NCBI GenBank assembly: GCA_011800805.1
Contig: MPNW01000032.1
Coordinates: forward strand, 67,076 to 131,075
Length of the DNA: 64,000 nucleotides
Direction of reading: 5' to 3'
Source: Hirudo medicinalis
Taxonomy: Eukaryota > Annelida > Clitellata > Hirudinida > Hirudinidae
The notes below the pieces were generated by a model, which saw only the letters and a list, made by a program, of their open reading frames with translations, was not told where the DNA came from and did no database searches. Positions 1 through 13,879 of the stretch are shown in pieces; the stretch's first letter is position 1, and each line of letters begins with the position of its first letter. The position numbers and the translations under genes are program-made.

Positions 1-75
1 ATTGATTAAAAAGTGCCTTCAAATCCTGTTTGGATATATAAGGCACTCAAATGATGGGATAAATACAAAAACATA
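1..75 (+). repeat. 3' tail of a tRNA-derived SINE (family A, copy 1)
   Basis: The first 75 bases match the tails of two other copies, near 4290-4365 and 53740-53812. All three read roughly GTGCCT, then CATCTG/CCTGTT, then AAGGCACTCAAA and a GGATAAATA-type A-rich end. The tRNA-like head would lie left of the window. Family membership rests on the shared tail only. Confidence 0.6.
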
Positions 76-309
76 GTTTACAATGATAAGCACCTTTTGT
101 AATCATTCTAATTTTGAGATAGCCCTAAAATATCAAAAGGTTCACAATTCTGATAAATGAAAAAGCTATGAAACATTAAGAGCATGAAAATTTGGACCTA
201 TTTCTTAGAAGAGGTAACTTTCTTATTAATAAGTCAGTTATAAAACATGATAAGTTGGAGACTCAATTAAAAATACCACTAATTGCATCACAATCAATTG
301 AACAGCTTA

Positions 310-3987
<3,678 letters not shown>

Positions 3988-4156
3988 CTATGCATTGGTG
4001 TAGAACAACATTGAAAGTTTTAAATATAATGTGATAATTATTCCTCAAGAAGTTGCTGACTTATGAAAGCAGCACCTAATTAAGGTATATGAACTTTTAT
4101 GACTTTGCAATAAAGGCAATTCAAAAAGAAAGCATGTTTTCAAAAATATACAGTCA

Positions 4157-4365
4157 AAAGGGGACAAGCAGGTTGACCAAATGGTTTGCATTCCTGCATG
4201 TAACAGTGAAAGCATCAGTCTTAATGCGTCATGTTCACAAACCAGCCTGCACTGCCAGGGAGCGCCCTTGGCGCTATATAAATGGTAGATTAAAAAGTGC
4301 CTAGACATCCTGTTGGAATACATAAAGCATTCAAAAGATTAGATAAATAAAAATACAAATAAAAA
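4157..4365 (+). repeat. tRNA-derived SINE (family A, copy 2)
   Basis: A degenerate A box (GGTTGACCAAATGG) is followed about 60 bases later by a B-box-like GTTCACAAACC, then a GC-rich body (CCAGGGAGCGCCC) and the family A tail (GTGCCT...CATCCTG...AAAGCATTCAAA...ATAAATAAAAA). The order head, body, A-rich tail matches the copy at 53624-53812. Confidence 0.6.
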
Positions 4366-4746
4366 AAGCCCTATATCTAGTGATCAGCTATCAATTTATC
4401 CTTTCATTCATATTATTTTACATTGTAAATCATTTTTAATTAGATTTTCAGTGAACATAAATAACTTTTTATTCAAAACGAAACGATGTTTAGACTAATC
4501 AAATTTTAAATATTTGAATGAGTGGTCACACTGATTAACCACTAACCAAATATTAGGATTTTTATTACAATCATAACACTGAATGTTGAAGAAAACATAA
4601 AATTTTAACATTAAAATGTTAGACGAGAGAATAGATGTTGAATTAATGATACTTTCCAACATTAATTAGATAAACATAATAATCTACAAGAAGTTAAATT
4701 ATATATTTTGGGCATGTAATATTGGAGTATCTGGAACCAGGTAGCA

Positions 4747-4880
4747 ATTAAATAAAAAGTAGTCAACCCAATTTACATCAACTTTTTTCGTTCATAATGG
4801 TTCGTACAATATAATTAAATAAAAAGTAGTCAACCCAATTTACATCAACTTTTTTCGTTCATAATGGTTCGTACAATATA
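4747..4880 (+). repeat. perfect 67-bp tandem duplication
   Basis: Two identical 67-base copies abut at 4747-4813 and 4814-4880. Each begins ATTAAATAAAAAGTAGTC and ends GGTTCGTACAATATA. No mismatches are visible, so the duplication is recent or an assembly effect. It lies between the KIF21-like exons and the Penelope remnant and overlaps no recognised gene. Confidence 0.95.
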
Positions 4881-5559
4881 ATTTAATAAGTCATTTGTTA
4901 GCCACATTATTATGTTATTATCTACATTCACAATAATTAGTTGTTTTCGTATAAAAACAAATGTAATGTGTGCAAGAACTACATACCTGACGGCCACTTT
5001 GACAGTTGTATCATCCATTCAACTCGCTAATGTAAGAAACGCAAAATGTAACAAAGTTAACAGTAAATTCGAAACGTTGCTTTTAGTCGTGAACTCCAAG
5101 TGTTTGAAGCATTTCAAATGTTTAACGTACAGTGTTTCGAAAAGGCCAGTCCTGCAAATATTTTCAAGATTACCCTCGTCCAATATACGATACAAGCCGT
5201 ATTTTGAACGAATTAATATATGAGCATATGTAATCCGAATCTGGTAAGTTTTCCCACTACCTGAGTATCCCAATTATGGCAAATTTGGCTAATTTCATTA
5301 TTTATGATTCAAATTATTCAAATACATTTTTCATTTATTTCTTCAATTGAAGTAATTTATCATGTTTTTTTATTAGTGTCATAGTACATCTCTTAAAGCA
5401 TTATAATTGGTTGCTGTAAATTGTCAACCGTCTTTATATTTGCCTTCCATTATCAATATAATATATATCTCATTATTATATTTTGACTCTTGAGTCACTA
5501 AATATTTGAACTTTAGATTTTCTCAACAAAAGACGGTTCTCAAAAGAAAGACTGCCCAC

Positions 5560-5950
5560 GATATATCAAGTTGTTTTATCAAAATGTCAGATACATGCAA
5601 ATCATGAAGTAACAGAAAATATCACTAGGAAAATAATTCGAGATAAATTGGAACCTCTAAAAAGAAATTCTAATTTGAAATTTTATATATATTACAACAA
5701 CCTGACTACTCATAACAAATCAGGAAAAATAGTCTAGCCAATTGTTGCACAACAACAAGGTAAAACAAAGCAATTTTGTAAATGTACGTGCCCATACCAT
5801 CATGATACATCACACTGTTTGATTGGGCAGACAAGAACAACGCTGGCAAGAAGGTTGACGATGCATGTCCAAGGTGGCAGTATTAAAATGCAGAAAGATT
5901 TCACAGATGGCGCCTTATCCTTGTTAACTTATGCTAGCATTCCCATCATG
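5560..5950 (+). mobile_element. Penelope-like element remnant: GIY-YIG endonuclease region
   Basis: Conceptual translation gives a cysteine-rich TCPYHHDTSHC stretch, then LIGQTRTTLARRLTMH and GGSIKM. That is the C-terminal GIY-YIG nuclease of Penelope-like retroelements (an IGxT-TTL-RRL-H pattern after paired cysteines). The canonical GIY/YIG tyrosines are degraded (LIG instead of YIG), and an in-frame stop interrupts the reading frame upstream. The reverse transcriptase part is not visible to the left. A dead 5'-truncated copy. Confidence 0.6.
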
Positions 5951-5959
5951 ACAATATGA

Positions 5960-7149
5960 ATGATGGCACCAGTAAAGTTGTATCCACTCATAACCATCGA
6001 TGGTTATCCTACAATTTCTGCTCCGGTGGCTGTACAGTTCTTCCAGAATAATGCATCTGTGAAAGCTATTCATGACTGCAAAATTAAAGGCATCTCCAAC
6101 AAAGATATAGCATTAATACAAGAAAATTGCGAAGTTGTTGAAAGACTGAAGGAGTCTCAGATGTTTTAGGTGATAGATTGATTCCTGGAGTTAATTTTGA
6201 GGTCACTCAAGGAGTTGCTTCGTTTGATCACCTTAATGACAATGCTTTCATCACCGTCATCAACATATATCTTTTATGTTCATATATTTTAGTTTTATTT
6301 GCCAATACTTATGTATTTGCGTAATCAAATATTTAACATGTGTATATTTTTATTTTATTTATTATCAACTTCGGTAAAAGGGTAAAAAGGGTCATGACCA
6401 AGGGAACTCAAGAAAACAGAACTGCACAAATGTGAGCGAAAGCATGTAATGACAGCAATAAACTAAATTAAGCCCCCCGTAGCTTAGTAGTTTCACATCT
6501 GATGTTATCAGTTCTTAGTTTAAAATTGTGACTTCGTGTCCTAGAATATGTTGAGGCTAGGAGAAGGAGGCTGTGCAATTAAGCAGTCCCCTTCTCAACT
6601 TGAAGCAAAGCAGGAGTCGGCGTTTTTCAAAAGTTGGTAGGTTAAGTTTTGCGGAACAAAATGGAATTGAGTCCTGTCGAGTATACTACTACAGCTACCA
6701 TTTTTTTTCTACCAATGCGCCAAGCCGTTGCAATTATTTTGTTTTTGTCCTCCACAGAGGATTACAGTCCTTTACTACCACTAACAATAACATATTATAG
6801 AAAACTCTGATACCAAGTACAGCTCTTTCATAATATTGTGAAATTAATAAATTTATTCCAACAACGTCCAAGCTATGAAATTTAAAAATTGGCATTAAAA
6901 ACCTGAAAATTTTTTCAAACTATTACGACATAGATTAATCACGTACTATTTTTTAAATTTTAATTGTAATAACTATAAAATAACTATACCCATAACTATT
7001 GTTTATTAACTGACATGAAAGTTCCGTCTAAAACAAATTTTAAAATTATTATTCAATATATTTATTGAATAATTTAATAAAAATATTGCTATTTAAGCAA
7101 AATAATTTTTAATTTTTTTTCATACTGGCTCACTACTTAGACTTTAAGC
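5960..7149. other. intergenic, one possible SINE, no gene recognised
   Basis: An open frame at 5960-6169 (69 codons) directly follows the Penelope remnant and may be part of its 3' end; I do not recognise it. Near 6473-6620 the text TAGCTTAGTAGT resembles a tRNA A box and is followed by a less AT-rich body, so a second SINE family is possible. The rest, to 7149, is AT-rich with no coding signal. Confidence 0.4.
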
Positions 7150-7197
7150 TCCCATACTGTCTATGGTTTACACTTCCTTTTTTAATTGTCCGTTAAG
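7150..7197 (+). promoter_or_regulatory. RPL13A 5' leader with probable TOP-type pyrimidine tract
   Basis: A pyrimidine-rich stretch (ACTTCCTTTTTTAATTG) lies about 20 bases before the RPL13A start codon. Ribosomal protein mRNAs of animals normally begin with such a 5' terminal oligopyrimidine tract, which couples their translation to growth signalling. No TATA box is evident. The exact cap site cannot be read from sequence. Confidence 0.45.
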
Positions 7198-8132
7198 ATG
7201 AAGGTCTCCAGTAAGGTTCGTAGTGCTATCGACCAACCACGAGTTTCTTTTTCTACATTATATCTGTGCTAATGCTTCGTTCTGTTATTAGTTTGTTGCG
7301 CTCACTATGAATTTCGGATAAAACATTTGGATTAATGTGTGAAATTGATTTCTTCAGCCTCTCGTCATTGATGGCAAGGGCCATCTTCTCGGAAGATTGG
7401 CTGCCACTACAGCAAAGGCCTTGTTGCAAGGTATGAATTAGTTTGGGATTTGTTTTTGGCTCTTATACATAACCTTTGTAATAACTTTTAGGTCAAAAGA
7501 TTGTTGTTGTGAGGTGTGAAGGAATTGAGATGTCCGGCAGCTTTTACAGAAAGAAGTGTTAGTAAGATGATTCAGCGTATGAACGTAACGAGGTATGAAT
7601 GGTGATTTGATTGCAGTGGAATACCTGGACTTCCTGAGGAAAAGGATGAATACCAACCCAAAGAGGGGTCCATACCACTTCAGAGCCCCCAGAAAAATCT
7701 TTTGGAGGACAGTGAGAGGCATGCTGCCCCACAAACTGCACAGGGGAAAGGAAGCACTCAACAGACTTCAGGCTTTTGAGGGTGTCCCTCCACCATATGA
7801 CAAGCAGAAGAGGATGGTAGTCCCTTCTGCATTGAGAGTGATTAGACTCAAACCAAGGAGGAAGTTCTGTCAATTGAGCAGGCTTTCAAGTGAGGTTGGC
7901 TGGAAATACCAAGCGGTCATCTCCACCCTGGAAAGGCGCAGGAAACTTAAATCCACTATCTTCCATAAGAAGAGGGTTCAGGAAAGGGTATGTTCTACTT
8001 TAACATTGTCAAATTGTAGCAGTTAGCTGAAATCATTTAATTTTTCAGAAATTGCTTGAACAAGCCAAGAAGAATGTTTCTGCAAAGGTGTCTGAGTACC
8101 AGAACATCATTGAATCCTTTGGACACAATTGA
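7198..8132 (+). CDS. RPL13A: 60S ribosomal protein L13a (uL13)
   Basis: Structural protein of the large cytoplasmic ribosomal subunit. Five exons: 7198-7215, 7358-7430, 7492-7557, 7617-7987 and 8049-8132, with GT-AG introns; the spliced CDS is 612 nt, 203 residues, the same length as the human protein. Diagnostic stretches are [63 protein letters not shown] and VGWKYQAV. The start (MKVSSK-PLVIDG) was chosen because it joins in phase to exon 2 and matches the short N-terminus of the family. AATAAA follows the stop at about 8155. Vertebrate RPL13A introns host box C/D snoRNAs; the introns here are very short and I saw no convincing C/D box pair. Its codon use is less AT-rich than that of its neighbours, as expected for a highly expressed gene. 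Confidence 0.96.
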
Positions 8133-8429
8133 ACTGGATTGTCTTGCTTTCCCAAATAAAATTCTGTTTCAAATGGGTTCATTTGTGCTTGTGAGTTGGG
8201 ATAGCTAATGGTATTGGTGTAGATGAAAATACTTGATGTACTGGCTTTTTTTAGTTTAAAGAAGTTTAGATTTGTGGTCATCTGGGTTCTTCTCATAAAA
8301 CATTCACTTAAATTGGGGTTCCTAGCCTTAAATTGAGAATAAGCTTCTAGCTTGTGTGACTAGGTGGTGAGGTTGCTTGACTGCAGTTTGTTTTGTGAGT
8401 ACTACTGAACTCTTTTTAATTAACCCAGG

Positions 8430-9260
8430 AAGAGTTTCAAGCTCTTTTCATTCAGTTCTTTCCAGGCCTCATTCAGAGGCATCTTTCAGTTCCTGAACAT
8501 ATTGCTTCTCATTGGAGTTTGCTTTTCTGCCAATGGGGTTCAAGTCAAGAGAGCGAGCTGGCCACTTCAGAACTTTCAAATTCCTCTCCTGCAAGAAAAG
8601 TTTTTATCGGTCTTGATGTGTGTAATGGGACATTGTCATGCTGAAAAATGACTGCACCATCTCTAAATTTGCCGCATAGTGGGAACAGATACTGGTCAAG
8701 CGTCTCGTCAAATTTTGATAAGGTCTGCTTCCCATCTAAGACAAATTCAGATGAACCATGAAAAAAATGGCAGCCATGATCATCAAGGAGCCACCTCCGA
8801 AATTTCTTTTAAAATGTTTTTTGTGCCCTCTGACATCATGCCAATAATATTTAAAGTCATCTGCTGCATTCAAAATCAATTTCTTTTCATCAGAAAAATA
8901 ACAGAATCCCAGTTCATCTTCGAATCCACCTTCTCTTTTGCCCGGTTTAGTCTTGTGAGCCGCCGTTAGAAGTGGCTTGTGCTGACACTTAACAAACTTA
9001 AGAAAACCACTCCTCTCAAGGCATTGGAATATGGTCAATAGACTTACCTCCAAATTTAGTTTATTTCTAAGTCTCTTGTTGAGCTAGAACCCTTGGAAGC
9101 TTCGCTGAGGTCAACTCGTCCCTGATGTCCAGTAAGTATTTGAGGTCTTCCTGGAAATATTTATGTTCCATATCTTTCAGGATCATTCAAATAATGGCTT
9201 ATAACCTTTCTAGAGCGATTAACCCTCCTAGAATACTCTGAAATTGACATATTCACTTCT
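8430..9260 (-). mobile_element. Tc1/mariner transposase, degraded
   Basis: Read on the minus strand, the fragments run in the order of a Tc1-type transposase. First is an N-terminal helix-turn-helix region (NRSRKVI, then PGRPQ, then LSEASKG). A catalytic part follows with WSDEKK-like FSDEKKLIL, YYWHDVRGHKKHF and GGGSLM (second DNA-binding/DDE core), then IFQHDN (second catalytic Asp) and SLDLNPIGRKANSNEKQYVQEL near the third catalytic residue. Several frameshifts and stops interrupt it, for example between 8740 and 8960. I did not identify terminal inverted repeats. It lies in the spacer downstream of RPL13A and has no active copy in the window. Confidence 0.85.
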
Positions 9261-9639
9261 TCAAAGGCCTTTATTTTATTTTATTTTTTTAATATCATTA
9301 AGTCTCTTCTCAGAACTTATCCATAATAACGTAAACAATCAGTACTTTTATTACATAAGCATGTTATGGACGCAACAGGGTTGTTAATATCGCAGTATCG
9401 GTAAGGTGTTGGATACTACCGCAGATACTTTTTGGAGCTAGCGATACTCGATACCAATATTTTTTTCGAATCTTTTAAAATTACAAAAATTTTAAATAAT
9501 ATTTAAAAATCAATAGCCTTTTCATCTTTGTGCCCAGCTTTAGTTTGTTTTAATTATCTATGGACTCTCGCTACAAACATTTGCGTGCGAAGTCCCTGAT
9601 AGCGGGCCAAATAAAATAGAACTTTCAAGGACTTTCCAT

Positions 9640-10620
9640 TTTATGAAGCTTAACATTCAACAACTGATTTAGTTGAAGGCAAATCAAAAAATGTTTTTGT
9701 AAAGGAATATATTAAAGCAATGCGTCCTATAACATGCGGTCTGGACATTTCGCAAGGGGCTACAGTTTTGGGATATTTACTTCCAACGTTGGTATCTATT
9801 GTGAACCAGCTGAAGGCTCTGTTGGAAGACAGATTAATGGATTGAGAGCTGGAATAAGACGAAGTTTTGATGACATGAACAGTAACACTGATGCTCAACT
9901 GGCGGCTGTACTCTGTAGGATCGCACATCCATCATAATCACGTGCTGATCCTAATCCTATCAGCGATGACTTACCAGGCGCGCATCCTTTGTGGACATCC
10001 TTCCCTTCTTATGTTGTCAGTCGGAGCATTGTTGCCGTTGTTGAAATTAAACTTTGTAGCGAACTCGTCTTCGTCGTCAATGCCGCTGTCGCTACAAGTA
10101 GTAGTAGTATTTTATTAATGTCCTCAGCATAACTTGATGAATAGGACAAAATCGCTACAAGTCCACCCTCAATTTAACTTATACTGGCTCAGCGGTGAAG
10201 TCCAGAAAGCACGTCTTGTGACGACGTTGAAGTCACATAGATGCCATGATGATAAAGGAAGACAAAAATCTGTGAGGCAAAAATTTAGATAATCAAAGAG
10301 CTGCCAGAGACATGAGATTTTTCTAAAAATTTCTTCACTGTATTTTCCAATAAGAGACAAAGATTAGATGTTGTTGGCATGGAAGAGGTCGATAAATAAT
10401 TGGCTGACATGACTTTATAGTTATTGTCTCTTAATTGATACACCCACATAAAAAAATTATATGCGATCCTACACCCTCAACACTGGATTGCCTGCTACTG
10501 CAGCAGTGGAGAGATTGGTTGCAACATATTTTCACCAATATGCTCGAATATGTCGAGCAAACATTTTGAGATGTTGCTATTTCTGTGTCTAGCAAAACGG
10601 TAAACATGTAATCATTTTTT
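9640..10620 (+). mobile_element. hAT transposase remnant, interrupted by a 560-bp insertion
   Basis: Two pieces of a hAT-family transposase lie either side of the insertion at 9914-10473. The left piece (9650-9913) reads EYIKAMRPITCGLD, then ATVLGYLLPTLVSIVNQL, the helix-rich region before the hAT dimerisation domain (family pattern LGxxLPT). The right piece (10474-10620) reads LPATAAVERLVAT, matching the C-terminal hAT motif (PATSA-ERxFS). Much of the protein between these blocks is absent, and stops follow the first block, so this is a fossil. The BED finger expected at the N-terminus is not seen here. Confidence 0.55.
9914..10473. mobile_element. 560-bp repeat with 12-bp terminal inverted repeats (solo LTR or non-autonomous element)
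   Basis: The unit begins TGTAGGATCGCA and ends TGCGATCCTACA, an exact 12-base inverted repeat in the TG...CA form of LTR ends. Its first about 100 bases recur at 63875-64000 (CATCCATCATAATCACGTGCTGATCCTA, split here by one or two changes, then GATGACTTACCAGGCGCGCATCC). It sits inside hAT coding sequence. Flanks are TACTC and CCCTC, so any 5-bp duplication is imperfect. A stretch at about 10105-10150 (TAATGTCC-CAGCATAAC-TGATGAATAGG) also occurs at 34650-34695, so the unit is mosaic or shares a module with a LINE 3' end. A DNA element with terminal inverted repeats cannot be excluded. Confidence 0.7.
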
Positions 10621-11301
10621 AAATAGTTTTGTGTTTCAATAAAATTCTTTTGCTTTATTGAGTATTGTTCAATAAAATCGTACAACTCGAGTAATGGTAT
10701 TGTTTCTAAATGTATTGCCAAAAGATTTGAAGCAATATTGTTATTGGTATTGCCAATACTTGGTATTGTTATCAACCCTGGGGCGTGAATTTATATAGAG
10801 CGTTATTATAAAAATCAACTTATACGAGCCTTTAATAATAATAATAATGATTTCCTGGGGAGAGATCCCATACGCAGTGGTGAAAATCTCGAAAAAAAAA
10901 AACAAAAAACATCAAAGGCATTATTTACCAATGAAATCTCACTGATACTCAAATTTTATTCCTAAAAGGTTCCTTCTAGCAACATGATAGCGACTGCATA
11001 CTATCAGTTTGATTATTTTACTTTTTATTAGAGACGTAATTTGAAGTTATTCCAGTTTTGTGCCACGAATAATTCAGTTGAATTATGCGTTAAAATCATT
11101 AAAAAGAGCCATTAATGTTACCAATTTTTTATGCTATTCTGAAATTAAATACTTGTTGACGTTTAATACATTTCAATCTAATTTTTCCAGCGTTATTTAT
11201 ATCTTTTAAAACCTTCGATTTATTATTTATTCATAGGAGCATTTCGGCCATCAGCGGGATTTTAATTATCGGTTTCGTCGGCAAGCATCGTTCGATTCGG
11301 G
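10621..11301. other. intergenic, upstream of NDUFA7
   Basis: An AT-rich spacer with no coding signal. The last about 60 bases before the NDUFA7 start become less AT-rich (GGCCATCAGCGGG, TTTCGTCGGCAAGC), which fits a TATA-less housekeeping promoter and 5' leader. Short TAA-repeats lie near 10835. Nothing else recognised. Confidence 0.5.
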
Positions 11302-12991
11302 ATGTCTGTTAAACCTAGGGACGTTACACCAATAATTTCTGCTTTCAGGAACTGGGTTGGCCAGGTAATTATAGGATAACTAGTTTAAATTTTTTTCTGA
11401 AGGTCATATCTCAAATATGTTTGGGTTGTTTGCTGCGATGTTTTCCAAACTTTACTTTATCACAATAAAAACTTCATCATTAACATTGAATTTGGAAAAC
11501 CTTACTGGATGAAGCTATTTTGGGAAATGGGAATTATTTGGTATGTTAATTATGTTCAAATATTACATCTCAGGATGTGAATGCTCAGTGTTAAGCTTTT
11601 AGAAGTAAGTAAGCCATCTTGAATTATGCACAGAATCTCTAAGGGCAACTAACATTGATGTATCCTTTAAATATCATGCAATAATTAATCAGATGAGAAT
11701 CTTCACTTCAAGTAAGTGATTGTAATAGTTGCCTTTGTTAAAGTAACACAAATATATCAGATAGCACAAGTAATTTAACTTCTTTGAGGTCTGTTTAATA
11801 ATGAAACTAGCAAGTCGTAGAAAAGCAGGAATAAGGGCAATAGATGAGAACCAAATTAACTAAGTTTTGTCAGAATTAAGATAAAGGTAGTGGGAACGTA
11901 ATGGTTCATAATAATGTCATTTAAGCTGTCACCAACTTGGTGTGAAAGGTCTGAAAGCTTTAGTCATTTACTTAGATCAATGCCCTCAGCAGGCTGTAAT
12001 AGCTGGATGTTAAAAGGAAAGTCTAGTAATGGTGATAATTGTGAGAATCAGTGCCAAAGGCAGAAAATCAAGAAGTTGCATAAGTACCATGTTTCCAGCA
12101 CCAATCAGTATGTGTGTCATGCACTTAAAATTTTTTGGATGGATAGGCTTGGTAATTAGTCAGTATTATTAGGATTACCTCATCTCTTAAATGTGATATC
12201 ACATGCTTGCATAAGCTAGAAGTCAGTCAGTCATTTTATGGAGGAAATAATATATAGCCTGATATCAGTAATTTAAAAAAAAATCTGATCTTGGTAATCT
12301 AATTTTCTGTGTTGCCTTGGATTTCCAATAAAAACTCTTAAATAAATTTTCTGATTGACATCCTTTCGATGGGAGGTGTGGTTTTGTATTAAGATCACTG
12401 ATTTCACTTTCAAAATGTTATGGGAATCTATAAGTTCAAGATTTTCAAACCATATTTACAATGTTCTCCATTTCTATCCTCTGTACAAACAGCACATTAA
12501 ATATGAATTTTGTTGATTTTCAAGAGAAAGCTAGTTCCTGTACATAGATTTGAGGATCACATTTCTCCTAGGTTAGTAATTGTAACATTCACTTTTTTTT
12601 CCTATGAAACATTGAATATTTGGCTATTTACTTTGAATTTATTTATTGATTTGGAGATACTTACATTTCTCTCATAGTAAATTATGTTCTGAAACAGGAC
12701 GGCTCCACCTGCCAAACTTCCACCAGGCATCAACCATGCATTGTCAGAAAATTTATATCTCCACAGAGATGGGAGGAGATCTGCTAATCCACCTGTTGTA
12801 TCATACAATTCAACCAATCTTCTTGAGAGCAAGTTGGTTTATTTTGAAAACATAACAATCAAGTGTAATAAATCACAATTTTTATTTAATTTTGCTTTGG
12901 AACTTTCAGGGAAGCAAAGGTAACAGACAAAAAGGTACCCAAACCAGGATATGGATATGATTGGGAAAGTGGTCTTCCATCTTACAAGTAA
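11302..12991 (+). CDS. NDUFA7: NADH dehydrogenase (ubiquinone) 1 alpha subcomplex subunit 7
   Basis: Accessory subunit of mitochondrial respiratory complex I. Four exons: 11302-11364 (MSVKPRDVTPII...RNWVGQ), 12525-12571 (RKLVPVHRFEDHISPR), 12698-12832 (TAPPAKLPPGINHALSEN, then YLHRDGRRSANPP) and 12910-12991 (ending YDWESGLPSYK). The spliced CDS is 327 nt, 108 residues, against about 113 in mammals. The family marks are the RNW segment, PP-KLPxGxxHxLSxNYY-like text, RDGRR and the C-terminal W-L-P-Y. Exon 2 (47 nt) was found only by phase and by its match to the LRYQEISKR region, so its acceptor is less certain. A polyadenylation signal (AATAAA) lies near 13077. Confidence 0.88.
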
Positions 12992-13879
12992 AGAATAGCT
13001 GAAACAATATATTAGCTTATCTAGCTTGTGGACATTAAATCACTCAGCTTGATAAACATTTGAATGAATTATCATTAATAAAATGGGAAATTGGTGGCAT
13101 TGTCATGTTTTTCTTCTGCTAGTTTAAGTCTGTGACAAAATATTATTCTTAAGCAAGAGGTGCAAGCCACTATTCTGTGTGCTGTGAGAAGATGACCACA
13201 TATTTATGGAGCTTCTAAGGAATCTGGAAGAGAATAATTTGTAAGGGTCATCCTACCTCAAAACATGATATAAAACTACCATTGAGATATTCTTTAGACT
13301 CCTTGTTTGCTGCTTTTGAGTTGTTCAATTGACTCCTACTTTGTGTTAAATTCTTGCTTGATTGAATTTCGCTGAAGTTTTGATTCGTTTTTTTGTTGAG
13401 TGATTTCTGGTCTTAAATACAAAGGATGTTGTTAATATACTGTATACATGATGGTTAGAAGTAACCCACTTGGTGTTTCTTGGCAAGATATTGACACATC
13501 TTGGCATTCAATAGGCTTCAACTTTGTTTTATTCTTCAATTCCCTGTAGGTACTCTTATAATAAAAGACTTCTTTCCCCAAGTCGTAAATTCTTAAAATG
13601 AGAGGGAAATAACTTGAATGAGCCCAGCATAATGTTAGGAATGTGTTTTTAAAGCAGCCTTGACAGAAAATTGGATAAGAAGCGAATCATGAAATGCTAG
13701 TTCGCGCTTTAAAATCTAAGAAAAATCCTAGGCTATGCATGCTTACAACCACCACTGGAACCTCAATGCAGAATGAAATTTCATTTTATTTTACAAGATT
13801 GTTCACTCGATAATTTTAATTCAAATTTCCTACTTAATGCAAATTTTAATTATTTAATGATGCATGGTTTTAAAAAGGC
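12992..13879. other. intergenic, convergent 3' ends of NDUFA7 and the KIF27-like gene
   Basis: This contains the NDUFA7 3' UTR with AATAAA near 13077 and then AT-rich sequence up to the stop codon of the minus-strand kinesin. No open frame, repeat or RNA gene was recognised. Confidence 0.5.

Noticed and set aside
5019..5273. Minus-strand frame starting GYSGSGKTYQ, like a kinesin P-loop ([11 protein letters not shown])
   Set aside because: Only the eight-residue loop matches; the flanking residues are unlike any kinesin, there is no splice context, and the KIF21-like P-loop exon is at 2426-2608. At best a chance match or an old exon scrap.
7216..7616. snoRNA in RPL13A introns, as in vertebrates
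   Set aside because: Introns are only about 60 to 140 bp; one has a GATGAT stretch but no matching D box (CTGA) with terminal stem.
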